Assembly (NCBI GenBank): GCA_001829315.1
Contig: MIAY01000021.1
Span: forward strand, 62,001 to 126,000
Length of the DNA: 64,000 nucleotides
Direction of reading: 5' to 3'
Origin: Spirochaetes bacterium GWE1_32_154
GTDB taxonomy: Bacteria; Spirochaetota; GWE2-31-10
The stretch's first letter is position 1. Every line of letters begins with the position of its first letter. The notes beneath the pieces are model-generated. The model was not told the origin of the DNA. It saw only the letters and a program-made list of their open reading frames with translations, and ran no database searches. This document shows positions 1-10,601 of the stretch, piece after piece. A program made the position numbers and the translations under genes.

Positions 1-285
1 AATCTTTTAACAATGTCACCGGCTTCTTATTTGCAATACGGTTCAAAATATCCGATTAGCGGTTTAAGTCAGGGACCTGATAACTTTGCAATGAATAGAA
101 TGAAACAGCAAGTACTTGATAATCTTTTTATATCAGGCGGAGCTTCGTTCTCAGCAGGTGTGTGGGGAGCAATTGCCGGTTCATGGCAGGGTTTTGTCAG
201 CATCTATAAGAAAGTCTATAACACTGAAATCGGTAACCACGATGTTTTATACAAACCGGGTTTAAAGAATTTACCGAAGAAATAG
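1..285 (+). CDS. C-terminal part of an unknown membrane or exported protein (5' end outside window)
   Basis: The reading frame is open from the first base, so the ATG at 13 is probably internal and the gene begins upstream of the window. The visible 94 or so residues contain a Gly/Ala-rich hydrophobic stretch (about residues 45-60, with FISGGASF and GVWGAIAGSW) followed by a lysine-rich tail ending KNLPKK. No domain is recognised. A hairpin follows 15 bases after the stop, so this is the last gene of its transcript. The coding status is supported by the open frame and the terminator; the function is unknown. Confidence 0.6.
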   Translation, partial: NLLTMSPASYLQYGSKYPISGLSQGPDNFAMNRMKQQVLDNLFISGGASFSAGVWGAIAGSWQGFVSIYKKVYNTEIGNHDVLYKPGLKNLPKK

Positions 286-300
286 ATTCTGATTAGTTCG

Positions 301-355
301 AGCCTCATGCAAAAATACTTTTTTTATATTGAATTTTTGCATGGGGCTTTTTTTA
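301..355 (+). terminator. Hairpin terminator, member of a recurring hairpin family
   Basis: Arms of 16 bases (301-316 and 333-348) pair around a 16-base loop, with one or two G-T or mismatched positions, and a run of T follows. The arms contain ATGCAAAAAT and ATTTTTGCAT. Closely related hairpins occur at 17981, 30781 and 34454, with looser relatives at 11677 and 33542. Confidence 0.75.
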
Positions 356-552
356 TATTCTGTGTAAAAAACATCAACTACTACTTTACTTCAGGTTTTT
401 AAAATTACGACAAATTTTATTTGAAATAATTTACAGTCCATGCGGTTTTTTTATCATTTTATAAATGTAAAGACCAGTTTTCATAAAACCGGTCAGAGAT
501 TAATGCATTGAAAAATGATTTAAACTCCTAAAGAATATTATATGTAATACTG

Positions 553-1014
553 TTATAAAACGGGTTTCGTTATGATAGTATTATATCCGCCGAATCCATC
601 ATCGGATAAGTACATATTATGAAGTTTTTCAGAATAAGGCTGAATCCAATTTACATTGTTTATAACAAACTTGTATATTGAACCTACTGGCGTTTTTTCA
701 AGGAGTGTTTCAAATTCCCATAAATCCTCAACGGAGTTATAAGTCATCTGCCAATCAGTATGAGCAGGATCCCAACCATTAAAAGTTCCGCTGATTTGTA
801 CAGACTTGATATCAGATTCGTTATATATTTTATTGTCAAATACAAATTTTATCTGTTCTCCGGTAATAAAATACCCATTATAAAGTGTATTTTCTGTTGT
901 TACATCTTTCTTTGTACTGGAAGAATGACTGTCTTCTGCTGTAATGGGTACCTGACACCCGAAAAAAATAAATACTGTAAAAATAGCAAAGAAATAAATA
1001 ACTGTTTTTTTCAT
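553..1014 (-). CDS. Lipoprotein with a glycogen-binding (CBM48/AMPK-beta-like) domain
   Basis: The start chosen is the ATG at 1014, which has GGAG upstream and gives a classic lipoprotein signal: MKK, a hydrophobic run, then a lipobox ending FFGC. The open frame continues further upstream, but that extension would bury the signal peptide. After a Ser/Thr-rich linker, residues about 60-150 match the early-set fold that binds starch or glycogen: ISGTFNGWDP, a Trp/Met core, DLWEFETLL, and YKFVINNVNW. No catalytic domain is attached. It probably sits on the outer or periplasmic membrane face and binds alpha-glucan. The GH13 amylase at 55 kb is a possible functional relative but is not linked. Confidence 0.72.
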   Translation of the reverse strand: MKKTVIYFFAIFTVFIFFGCQVPITAEDSHSSSTKKDVTTENTLYNGYFITGEQIKFVFDNKIYNESDIKSVQISGTFNGWDPAHTDWQMTYNSVEDLWEFETLLEKTPVGSIYKFVINNVNWIQPYSEKLHNMYLSDDGFGGYNTIITKPVL

Positions 1015-1315
1015 AATAAATACTCCAATAATGATTTTGATTGAATATAACACATTTTTTTCAATAGTAAAATGCGATACCCATATCAGGACTTTATTTA
1101 TTAAGAAATGTAATATAACTGTAATAGACTTATTCAACATTTTGTTGGGAAATTTATTTTTTTATGTCATGTCAGGCTTTAATTATTACGTTTTGTATAT
1201 ATTTTAAAAGAATGTATTTTTTGTAATGTTAGATAATTATTGTTTTTATAATTTTTTGTATTATAATGAATTTATTATACTTTGGAGGTTTAAATGAAAA
1301 TATCCGGGTGATTAT
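1015..1315. other. Intergenic stretch with an orphan translation start
   Basis: There is no complete gene here. The DNA is very AT-rich. On the plus strand a strong ribosome binding site (GGAGG at 1284-1288) precedes ATG at 1294, but the frame stops after five codons (MKISG) at 1309-1311. The 3' end of the Rpn remnant lies directly after this. The likely reading is the surviving 5' tip of a gene whose body was lost when the Rpn element arrived or decayed. Confidence 0.4.
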
Positions 1316-1601
1316 TTATTTTCTCAATTTCTCAATCTCAGAGATACTTAAACCGGTGTAATAGGATATTTTATCTACAGGAAGCCCATCAGATAGCATA
1401 TTTACAGCGACTTCATTTTTTCCTTTTTTTCGTGCATGATTTAAAGAACTGACTTTTTCATGGAGTGATTTCTGTCGTTGTTCATAGAGGTATCTTTCTT
1501 TCTTATACGCTTAATACATAGAGCTGATTGAATGCTTTTTTAATTTCCGGTATTTGTTCTGCAATCATAGAAACGCTTTTTAGTTTTTCATCAACTACCA
1601 T
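1316..1601 (-). pseudogene. Remnant of an Rpn-family (PD-(D/E)XK) nuclease/putative transposase
   Basis: Only the C-terminal third of the gene is left, split over two frames. The upstream part reads VDEKLKSVSMIAEQIPEIKK and then FNQLYVL before a stop; shifting one base, the frame continues YLYEQRQKSLHEKVSSLNHA and ends NMLSDGLPVDKISYYTGLSI followed by SEIEKLRK. The ending (growing-residue helix, then Gly-Leu-Ser plus SxxEIEKL) is the helical tail typical of Rpn/T_den_put_tspse proteins. The PD-(D/E)XK catalytic region is absent. A related remnant lies at 36985-37208 and an intact Rpn-type gene at 48853-49812. Confidence 0.7.
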
Positions 1602-1751
1602 TTAAACAACCATACACCTGAATCACAAATAAATATATTAATAAAACATATCAAATATCAATAATAGTGTTATCTTTTAATAAGGTACCGTTATGCCTCC
1701 TTATGGTAGATTTTATACGGGCAGTATAATACCCTATTTCAGGAGAGTGTA

Positions 1752-4700
1752 ATGCTACTAAAGAAACGCAGCAGTATAAGAAAGTGTATAAAAAAACGGT
1801 TACATCAGATCTTACAAATACAGACTTTAATAGAAGAAACGCCATTGAGAGCTGAACTATTCAGTATAGCTCAGTTTGAAGAACACGCCAGAATACTCGC
1901 ATCCAAACATACCATCAGCTATAAAAGAGGGAAGGAGAAACTACTTTCACGGTTAAAAAAAAATGAAGCGGTTCTTTTACAAGCTAATGAACTTCTTGAT
2001 GAGACTGCAAAACAAAAAAGAATAATATCCCCGGCAGGTGAATGGCTTATGGATAATTATTATCTCATTGAAGACCAGATTCGCCTTGCCCAAAAATATT
2101 TACCCAAAGGGTACAGTCGTGGGTTGCCAAATTTAACTAAAGGATCAATGGAAGGGTATCCGAGGGTGTATGATATTGCCATGGAAGTGGTGTCACATGG
2201 AGATGGTAGAGTTGATATAAAAGGGCTTTCAGGTTTTGTCAAAGCATATCAATCGAAACAGTATTTAAAACTTGGTGAATTATGGGGTATTCCGATAATG
2301 CTTCGCCTTGCTCTTATTGAAAATTTAAGAAGAGTGTCATCCCGTTTAATTTTAACTCAAATAGACAGAGATAAAGCAGATTATTGGGCAGGCAGAATAT
2401 TGGATGTGTCTGCGCAAAATACCAATGAAGTAATACATGAAATTGCAGCAATGGCAAAAGATAATCCGCCTATGTCTGACTCATTTGTTTCAGAATTCGT
2501 AAGGAGACTTCAAGGACAAAGTTCCACATTGACCCTTCCGCTGATATGGCTTGAAAAAAGGCTTTTTGAACAGGGCGAAACGATTGAACGTTTAATTCAG
2601 TCAACCAGTCGGAAACATGCTGCAAATCAGGTTTCGATTGCTAATACAATTGAAAGTTTACGGGTTATTGAAAGTTCAAACTGGCATGATTTCGTTGATG
2701 AAGCCAGCATTGTAGAACATATTCTTGAACATGATCCTTCTGGTGATTATCCGGGTATGTCGTTTGAAACCCGTAATGACTATCGCGGGGTTATTGAAAA
2801 ACTCTCCACGAAAACCGGTATTGGTGAAGATTCATTAGCAGAAACAGTTCTTGATATTGCAACTAAGGCTTATGAAAAAACCGGTAAAGATGATGTTACG
2901 TCGCACATAGGTTATTATCTTATGGATAAGGGATTAGCCGTTTTTTATCGGACGCTTGGCAGAAATCTCCCGATTACCAATTATCTTAAAGCGAAAAAAA
3001 CAACTCTACCGTTTATTGTATATATACTATCAATTTTTATTATAACCGTCACCGGAACCGCACTTGTATTATGGGGAACAGGACAAAACATTGTATTAAA
3101 CATTTTTCAGTATCTGCTGCTTGGTTTTCCTTTACTTTTTTTAATCAGTCAGACAGCATTATCGCTGGTAAATTGGGTCGTTACTCTGGCTGTTTCTCCC
3201 CGTTTACTGCCGAAAATGGATCTTAGCAAGGGCATTCCTGCAAATGCGCATACATTAGTTGTTATTCCGACAATGTTAAGCAGTGAGACGGCAATAGCGT
3301 CACTTATTGAAAATCTTGAAGTTATGTATATGGCTAATTCCGATGTTCAACTTGATTTTGCTTTGTTAACTGATTATACCGATGCACTTCTTGAAACCAT
3401 GCCCGGGGATGATGCATTGTTATCACTTGCAATTGCCGGTATTGACAGGCTAAATAGCAAATATCCAAAAAATGAAGGGTTTATCTTTAATCTGTTTCAT
3501 CGTAGCAGGAAATGGAATCCAAAAGAAAAAAAATGGATGGGATATGAACGTAAAAGAGGTAAAATATCAGATTTAAATGCATTATTACGGGGCAAAGGCG
3601 AAGGACGGTTTAGTTCTGTAACAGGAGATAGTGCGTTTTTACAGGATGTTTCCTATGTTATTACACTTGATACTGATACAAAACTTCCCCGCAATGCAGC
3701 TCGTGATCTGGTTGCCATAATTATTCATCCGCTTAATCGTGCGAAATTTGATGTCAAAAAACAGCGGATCGTTTCCGGCTATGGTATACTTCAACCTCGT
3801 GTGGAAAGTAGTTTTCCAAAAGAAAATGCCTCCTTTTTTGTCACTTTGTATGGAGGTGAAAAAGGAATAGACCCGTATACCAAAACGGTTTCTGATGTTT
3901 ATCAGGATCTGTTTTTTGAAGGGTCATTTATCGGTAAAGGTTTGTATGATGTGGATGCATTTGAAATAGCAATTGGTGACCGGTTTCCTGAAAATTTGAT
4001 TCTCAGTCACGATATGCTTGAAGGGTGTTATGCCCGCTGTGGTCTGGTTACCGATGTTCAGTTGTATGAAGAGTATCCGGTGAGTTACTTAAAAGATGTA
4101 AACCGCAGGCGTCGTTGGATTAGAGGGGATTGGCAAATATTCGCTTGGCTCTTTCCCCGGGTAAAAGATGCAAAAAATAAAAAGACACGTAATCCAATTT
4201 CAATGCTTTCAAAGTGGAAGGTATTTGATAATTTAAGGCGCAGTCTGGTTTCTATATCAACAGTTTCATTATTCGTTTCAGGATGGATTATATGTAATAA
4301 TTCATGGTTATGGACATTGTTTATTATCATGCTGATTTCTCTGCCGATTCCATTGAAAACCTTATATGATTTTTTAAAAAAACCTAAGGGGATATCATTC
4401 CGTGATCATTTGTCAAGTTGTCTGACTTCTTTTTCATCAGGGGTATTTCAGACGTGTTTATCACTTGTTTTTCTTGTATATGAAGCCTATTTTAATCTTG
4501 ATTCAATTGTGAGAACAGTATGGCGAACCTGTGTTTCTCATAAGCGATTACTTGAATGGGCTACTGTTGATAGCACTGCTGTGCGATTAGAAAAAAGTAT
4601 TGCAACTTTTTATAAAAGAATGGGTATCGGACCGCTTGTTGCATTTCTTTGTGTAGTAACCGGATATAGTGGAGCAGATTTCCCGGCAATAGTGATACTT

Positions 4701-7700
4701 CTCGGGTGGTTTGTATCTCCGGCAATCGCCCTGTTAATCAGCAAACCGTCACATCCCCGAAAATATAAATTATCAGATGAAAGGTTGTTATTTTTAAGGA
4801 AGTTAACTCGTAAAACATGGCTGTTCTTTGAAGATTTTGTAACCGAACAGGACAATTTTCTTCCGCCTGATAATTTTCAGGAAAAACCTCTCGGTGTCGT
4901 TGCCCATAGAACTTCACCGACAAATATTGGCTTATCACTTTTATCAAATCTTACCGCACTTGATTTTGGTTATATCTCTGTAGGAATGATGGTTCGTCGC
5001 TCAATAAAAACACTTACGACGATGAGTAAAATGGCGAAATTCAAAGGGCATCTTTTTAACTGGTATGATACACAAACATTACAACCTTTAGAGCCAAAGT
5101 ATGTTTCATCGGTGGATAGTGGAAATTTAACCGGTCATCTTATTGTATTACGCTCGGGACTTACAGACTTGTACAGCAGCCCGATTGTTTCGATTAGCTT
5201 ATTTAATGGTTTATCAGATACATTGTATGCAATGGAAGATAGTATAAATACTTTTGATGGAAATGTATCAGAAATTGAATCACAAATATTAGGCAGGGCT
5301 ATCAGGAAAATTATACAATTACGGGAAACGATTGCAGTGCCTCCGGTTTCTCTATCAGAAATTTATAGAGTACTTCTACAGCTTTCAAATGATATATCAA
5401 AAATCTATGCGGGGTTAGACCGGATTGAGTTTGAAAAAATCAGAAATTGGGGCAGATCATTTGAAAAACAATGTTATGATTATCTGGAAGATATTCTGTT
5501 AATTGCTCCATGGATTCTCATTTCTCCGGAAATTCCCGGGATGTGGGAGTCTGGTGATGAAAAACAAAAAGCAAGGCTTACTATTCTTTATAAAGAGTTG
5601 CAATTTCTTGATCAAATACCGCGGCTTGATTATGTTGCCCGTCTTGAATTAAAGCTCCTGCCATTAATACACGAGATTATAGATTCAATACCGTTGCCGG
5701 GGGAAAGTAGAGAGAAACATATACAATGGTTTCTTCAATTAAAACATTCGATAGAGGATGCCGGAACCCAATCAACTGAAAGGGTAAAAGCTATTGAGAA
5801 TGCAGTGTTACTTTGCACTGAGTTGTCGAATGTTGAGTATGATTTTCTGTATGATAAAGCAAAAAATCTTATGGTCATTGGTTATAATGTCAACGAACAA
5901 AAACCTGATTCATCATGTTATGATCTTCTGGCATCTGAAGCAAGACTTGCAAGTTATGTCGCAATTGCACAGGGTAGAATACCTCAGGAACACTGGTTTA
6001 TATTAGGCAGACTTCTATCAAAACGCGGGGGAGACCCTGTTTTAATTTCCTGGGGCGGTTCGATGTTTGAATATTTAATGCCGCTTCTTATCATGCCGAA
6101 CTTTGAAGGCACATTATTGGATAGAACATATAAATCGGTAGTAAGCAGGCAGATTGATTATGGCAAAAAAAATAACATCCCCTGGGGGATATCAGAATCA
6201 GGGTATAATAAATTTGATGTTACTATGTCATATCAGTATCATTCATTTGGTGTTCCTGATACGGGTTTTAAGCGTGGTTTGTCTGAAGATCTTGTTATTG
6301 CACCGTATGCATCTGTTATGGGTTTGATGGTTGAAACTGATAAAGCGTGTAAAAATCTTGAATTATTAACCGGTTCGGGGTTTGAAGGTGACTATGGGTA
6401 TTATGAAGCAATAGATTATACCCCGTCAAGACTTGCTCCACATCAAAAGCACGCTGTCATACATTCATATATGGCACATCATCAGGGAATGAGCTTTTTA
6501 TCACTGGCATATATTCTACTAGATAAACCAATGCAAAAGCGGTTTATTGCCGATCCTGGTTTCAAAGCTACCGAGCTTCTACTTCAGGAGAAAATACCTG
6601 ACAGTATTGCTTATTTATATGACACTGAAGTAACCGGATCTCTTAGGAAATTTGAGAGTCGTGAAGTTTTATTACGTGTATTTACAACTGCTAATACCCC
6701 GATTCCTGAGATTCATTTGCTTTCAAATGGAAAATATAATGTAATGATAACCAATTCCGGCGGCGGATACAGTCGTTGGAAAAATCTCGCTGTAACACGA
6801 TGGCGGGAAGATGCAATACTTGATAATAAAGGTACATTCATATATGTGCGTAATATTGAAACACTCGATTTCTGGTCAACTTCATATCAGCCTGCACTGC
6901 ATAAATCAAAAAAATATGAGGCGGTTTTTTCCCGTTCATGGGCTGAGTTTAAACGCAGTGATTTTTCAATAGACACACATACAAAAATTGCTGTGTCTCC
7001 TGAAGATGATATTGAGTTACGCAGGGTTACAATCACAAACCGGTCCCGGTATAAGCGCACTGTTGAGCTGACGAGTTATGCAGAGGTGGTTTTAAATGAT
7101 CATCAGGCGGATGTTGCTCATACCACTTTTTCAAATCTGTTTGTTGAAACAGAAATTATTAAGTCTCATCAGGCTATTGTATGCAGTCGAAGGCCGCGGT
7201 CTGAAAAAGAAAAATTTCCCGTTATGCTTCATCTTATGGCAGTTCATGGTAATGCAACAGGTGATGCATCGTATGAAACTGATCGTGCAAAGTTTATAGG
7301 AAGAACCAATACACTGGTTAATCCTGATGCAATGCAATCAGGAGACCCTTTATCAAATAGTGAAGGTGCTGTGCTTGATCCAATTGTTTCAATCAGGTGT
7401 ACCGTCGTTCTTGAACCTCAGGAATCAGCGGTCGTAGATTATGTAACAGGTATGTGTGATGATAGAGTTCATGCAGATAAAATGATGGAAAAATATCGGG
7501 ATAAAAATCTTGCTGATCGTGTCTTTGAACTTTCATGGACTCACAGGCAGGTTGCATTGCAACAGATTAATGTATCAGAAGCAGATGCACAACTTTTCGG
7601 GCGACTTTCAAGTCCCGTAGTGTATGCCAATTCCTTATGGCGGGTTAATGAGATATTATTACGACGAAATCTACGGGGACAATCTGATTTATGGGGATAT

Positions 7701-10532
7701 CGTATTTCTGGTGATTTACCGATTGTTTTAGTTAGAATAGAAAATCCTGATAATGTAGAACTGGTAACAAAAATCGTTCATGCTCATGCTTTTTGGCAGA
7801 TGAACGGTTTACCTGTTGATGTTTTGATATGGAATGAAGATCATTCGGTTTACCGCGATGAAATGACTGATAAGATAAAAGGACTTATCGTAAAAAACAG
7901 TCGCAAGTCATCAAATCAGCCCGGTGCTATTTATGTAAACCGTGCTGATCAAATGTCTGAAGAAGATAAAATACTTATGCAATCAGTTGCTCGTGTGATA
8001 CTATCAGACAGAGCAGGTTCTCTTGAAGAACAAATTGATAGTTTTTCTCATATACGAATGTCACGACCTTATCTTAATCCTGTACGAAAAGTGTTGCAGG
8101 AGAATATGGATGCCGGTCTTGAAGAACGTACTGATCTGGTATATTACAATGGATATGGCGGTTTCACCCGCGATGGCAGGGAATATGTAATACATGTTAG
8201 AAATAATAAAAAAACACCGGCGCCGTGGGTTAATGTGCTTGCAAATAAGGATTTTGGAACGGTAATTTCTGAAAGCGGCAGTGGTTATACATGGAGTGAG
8301 AATGCCCATGAGTTTCGCTTAACGCCGTGGGGAAATGACCCGGTTACCGATGTCTCAGGTGAAGCAATCTATATCCGGGATGAAGAGACCGGTGTTTTCT
8401 GGTCACCTTCACCATTTCCTGCACAGGGTGAGTCATTGTATATATCCCGCCATGGTTTCGGGTATAGTATTTTTGAACATTTAGAAAACGGTATTTTTTC
8501 TGAGTTAACCGTTTTTGTATCTCTTAATCATCCGGTAAAATTTCAAAGTTTAAAAATTCGTAATAATTCAGGTCGTAAAAGATCACTTAGTGTGACATCG
8601 TATAATGAACTGGTTATGGGGACAGAAAGAGAAAAGTACCATATGCACATTCAAACTGAAATTGATCCTAAAAGCGGTGCATTATTTGCTACTAATCATT
8701 ACAATAAAGAGTTTCCTTTACGCGTTGTTTTCATGGATACCAGTGAAAATACCCGCTTTGTCAGTGGTGATAGAGATGAATTTCTCGGTAGAAACGGTTC
8801 TTTGAACAAACCAAAAGTAATGTATAAAGACAGGCTTTCGGGTAAAACCGGAGCAGGGCTTGATCCTTGTGTTTCAATGCAGGTAAAATTTGATATTTAT
8901 GACAGTAATGAAAAAGATGTAACATTCAGTTTTGGTGCAGGAAAAAATCATGAAGAAGCACGTGCAATAGTACAACAATGTAATAGTAGTATATCAATTC
9001 AACATGAACTTGAAGCTGTCTGGGATTATTGGAAACGAAGTCTTGGTGTCGTGTATGTTGAAACACCTGATGATTCTATAAATTTTATAGTTAATGGCTG
9101 GCTGCAGTATCAGATAATCTCCTGTCGTTTATGGGGGCGAAGCGGGTTTTATCAGTCAGGCGGGGCTTATGGTTTTCGTGATCAACTTCAGGATGTAATG
9201 GCATTAACGTATTCACATCCGGCTATGGTGAGGGAAAAACTTTTGCAATTTGCCGCTCATCAATTTACTGAAGGCGATGTTCTTCACTGGTGGCATCCGC
9301 CGCTTGGCCGGGGAATTAGAAGTCATTGTTCTGATGATTTTCTATGGCTTGCCTTTGTTACCTGTTTGTATGTCGATGAAATTGGTGACACCGGAGTTTT
9401 AGATGAAATCGTTCAGTTTCTTGATGGTCCGCCGGTCAATAGTGGTGAGGAATCAAATTATGGCCTTCCCGGTGTTGCAGAACATTCTGGAACGTTATAT
9501 GAACATTGCGTCATAGCGGTAAAAAACGCGCTTAAATTTGGTGTTCATGCACTCCCTCTTATGGGTGGTGGTGACTGGAATGACGGTATGAATCTTGTTG
9601 GTCATGAAGGAAAAGGGGAGAGTGTCTGGCTTGCTTTCTTTTTATACAAGGTGCTTACTCAGATGAGTACAATTGCCCACTCAAGAGGTGATATGGAAAT
9701 GTACTCACTTTGCATGACAGAGACAGCAAAACTTTCACGGAATATTGAAACAAATGCCTGGGATGGCACATGGTATTTACGGGCGTTTTATGATAATGGC
9801 GAATCTATGGGCTCTTCGCAGAATACAGAATGCCGTATTGATGCGCTTCCTCAGTCGTGGTCGGTGATTTCCGGTGCTGTAAACCCTGAGCGATGCAAAG
9901 TGGCTATGGAACAGGTTGATACACTGCTGGTTGATAGAGAAAATGCACTTATAAAATTGTTTTCACCTCCTTTTGATAAGGGGAATGCTAATCCGGGATA
10001 TATTAAAGGGTATGTTCCCGGTGTGAGAGAAAATGGTGGACAGTATACACATGCAGCTGTATGGACAACAATGGCGTTTGCTCTTTTACAGGATAAAAAT
10101 CGTGCATGGGAATTATTGAATATGATTAATCCTGTTAATCATGGTGATACAGCAGAAAAATGTGATGTGTATAAAGTTGAGCCGTATGTAATGGCTGCTG
10201 ATGTGTATGGAGGCGAGGCTAATGCCGGGCGGGGCGGATGGACATGGTATACCGGTTCCGCATCATGGATGTATCAGCTTATTGTTAAGCATCTTCTCGG
10301 TTTAAAACTTGAGGTAGACACATTGTATTTCAAACCGTGCCTGCCGGATAGCTGGCTTGAATATAAACTTCACTACAAATTCAGACAGACATTTTATCAT
10401 ATAACGATAAAACGATCAGGGAAAGAGGACAATGTGATTTCAATTTGTCTTGACGGGGTAAATCAGAGCAATTGTACTATTCCATTGAATGATGATGGAA
10501 TGGAACATGCGGCTGAAGTTGTAATAGGATAA
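1752..10532 (+). CDS. Giant cyclic beta-1,2-glucan synthase (NdvB/ChvB-type, GT84 + GH94)
   Basis: This 2926-residue membrane protein should polymerise UDP-glucose into beta-1,2-glucan and cyclise it. The domain order matches the family. The N-terminal helical region has AGEWLMDNYYLIEDQIR near residue 95. Membrane segments lie around residues 415-480. The glycosyltransferase core carries DTD at 640-642 and an RRRRW motif at 785-789. More membrane segments lie around 830-1000. A glucoamylase-like (DUF3131) region around residues 1050-1600 contains WGISESGYN. The C-terminal part is glycoside-phosphorylase-like (GH94), with GGGDWNDGM around 2605-2613. AGGAG at 1741-1745 fixes the start. The gene stands alone and ends at a strong terminator. 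The family name is sound; the product size and any export partner cannot be read from the sequence. Confidence 0.92.
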   Translation: MLLKKRSSIRKCIKKRLHQILQIQTLIEETPLRAELFSIAQFEEHARILASKHTISYKRGKEKLLSRLKKNEAVLLQANELLDETAKQKRIISPAGEWLMDNYYLIEDQIRLAQKYLPKGYSRGLPNLTKGSMEGYPRVYDIAMEVVSHGDGRVDIKGLSGFVKAYQSKQYLKLGELWGIPIMLRLALIENLRRVSSRLILTQIDRDKADYWAGRILDVSAQNTNEVIHEIAAMAKDNPPMSDSFVSEFVRRLQGQSSTLTLPLIWLEKRLFEQGETIERLIQSTSRKHAANQVSIANTIESLRVIESSNWHDFVDEASIVEHILEHDPSGDYPGMSFETRNDYRGVIEKLSTKTGIGEDSLAETVLDIATKAYEKTGKDDVTSHIGYYLMDKGLAVFYRTLGRNLPITNYLKAKKTTLPFIVYILSIFIITVTGTALVLWGTGQNIVLNIFQYLLLGFPLLFLISQTALSLVNWVVTLAVSPRLLPKMDLSKGIPANAHTLVVIPTMLSSETAIASLIENLEVMYMANSDVQLDFALLTDYTDALLETMPGDDALLSLAIAGIDRLNSKYPKNEGFIFNLFHRSRKWNPKEKKWMGYERKRGKISDLNALLRGKGEGRFSSVTGDSAFLQDVSYVITLDTDTKLPRNAARDLVAIIIHPLNRAKFDVKKQRIVSGYGILQPRVESSFPKENASFFVTLYGGEKGIDPYTKTVSDVYQDLFFEGSFIGKGLYDVDAFEIAIGDRFPENLILSHDMLEGCYARCGLVTDVQLYEEYPVSYLKDVNRRRRWIRGDWQIFAWLFPRVKDAKNKKTRNPISMLSKWKVFDNLRRSLVSISTVSLFVSGWIICNNSWLWTLFIIMLISLPIPLKTLYDFLKKPKGISFRDHLSSCLTSFSSGVFQTCLSLVFLVYEAYFNLDSIVRTVWRTCVSHKRLLEWATVDSTAVRLEKSIATFYKRMGIGPLVAFLCVVTGYSGADFPAIVILLGWFVSPAIALLISKPSHPRKYKLSDERLLFLRKLTRKTWLFFEDFVTEQDNFLPPDNFQEKPLGVVAHRTSPTNIGLSLLSNLTALDFGYISVGMMVRRSIKTLTTMSKMAKFKGHLFNWYDTQTLQPLEPKYVSSVDSGNLTGHLIVLRSGLTDLYSSPIVSISLFNGLSDTLYAMEDSINTFDGNVSEIESQILGRAIRKIIQLRETIAVPPVSLSEIYRVLLQLSNDISKIYAGLDRIEFEKIRNWGRSFEKQCYDYLEDILLIAPWILISPEIPGMWESGDEKQKARLTILYKELQFLDQIPRLDYVARLELKLLPLIHEIIDSIPLPGESREKHIQWFLQLKHSIEDAGTQSTERVKAIENAVLLCTELSNVEYDFLYDKAKNLMVIGYNVNEQKPDSSCYDLLASEARLASYVAIAQGRIPQEHWFILGRLLSKRGGDPVLISWGGSMFEYLMPLLIMPNFEGTLLDRTYKSVVSRQIDYGKKNNIPWGISESGYNKFDVTMSYQYHSFGVPDTGFKRGLSEDLVIAPYASVMGLMVETDKACKNLELLTGSGFEGDYGYYEAIDYTPSRLAPHQKHAVIHSYMAHHQGMSFLSLAYILLDKPMQKRFIADPGFKATELLLQEKIPDSIAYLYDTEVTGSLRKFESREVLLRVFTTANTPIPEIHLLSNGKYNVMITNSGGGYSRWKNLAVTRWREDAILDNKGTFIYVRNIETLDFWSTSYQPALHKSKKYEAVFSRSWAEFKRSDFSIDTHTKIAVSPEDDIELRRVTITNRSRYKRTVELTSYAEVVLNDHQADVAHTTFSNLFVETEIIKSHQAIVCSRRPRSEKEKFPVMLHLMAVHGNATGDASYETDRAKFIGRTNTLVNPDAMQSGDPLSNSEGAVLDPIVSIRCTVVLEPQESAVVDYVTGMCDDRVHADKMMEKYRDKNLADRVFELSWTHRQVALQQINVSEADAQLFGRLSSPVVYANSLWRVNEILLRRNLRGQSDLWGYRISGDLPIVLVRIENPDNVELVTKIVHAHAFWQMNGLPVDVLIWNEDHSVYRDEMTDKIKGLIVKNSRKSSNQPGAIYVNRADQMSEEDKILMQSVARVILSDRAGSLEEQIDSFSHIRMSRPYLNPVRKVLQENMDAGLEERTDLVYYNGYGGFTRDGREYVIHVRNNKKTPAPWVNVLANKDFGTVISESGSGYTWSENAHEFRLTPWGNDPVTDVSGEAIYIRDEETGVFWSPSPFPAQGESLYISRHGFGYSIFEHLENGIFSELTVFVSLNHPVKFQSLKIRNNSGRKRSLSVTSYNELVMGTEREKYHMHIQTEIDPKSGALFATNHYNKEFPLRVVFMDTSENTRFVSGDRDEFLGRNGSLNKPKVMYKDRLSGKTGAGLDPCVSMQVKFDIYDSNEKDVTFSFGAGKNHEEARAIVQQCNSSISIQHELEAVWDYWKRSLGVVYVETPDDSINFIVNGWLQYQIISCRLWGRSGFYQSGGAYGFRDQLQDVMALTYSHPAMVREKLLQFAAHQFTEGDVLHWWHPPLGRGIRSHCSDDFLWLAFVTCLYVDEIGDTGVLDEIVQFLDGPPVNSGEESNYGLPGVAEHSGTLYEHCVIAVKNALKFGVHALPLMGGGDWNDGMNLVGHEGKGESVWLAFFLYKVLTQMSTIAHSRGDMEMYSLCMTETAKLSRNIETNAWDGTWYLRAFYDNGESMGSSQNTECRIDALPQSWSVISGAVNPERCKVAMEQVDTLLVDRENALIKLFSPPFDKGNANPGYIKGYVPGVRENGGQYTHAAVWTTMAFALLQDKNRAWELLNMINPVNHGDTAEKCDVYKVEPYVMAADVYGGEANAGRGGWTWYTGSASWMYQLIVKHLLGLKLEVDTLYFKPCLPDSWLEYKLHYKFRQTFYHITIKRSGKEDNVISICLDGVNQSNCTIPLNDDGMEHAAEVVIG

Positions 10533-10546
10533 TTATGTGATGGTAT

Positions 10547-10581
10547 GAAAAAAACCGGTACGATATCGTACCGGTTCTTTT
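10547..10581. terminator. Bidirectional terminator with a 24-base perfect palindrome
   Basis: The perfect palindrome at 10553-10576 (AACCGGTACGAT and its complement) is flanked by A-rich and T-rich runs. It separates the convergent glucan synthase and solute-binding protein genes and can serve both. Confidence 0.85.
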
Positions 10582-10601
10582 GTGAGTTTATTTGAAATTT
10601 A

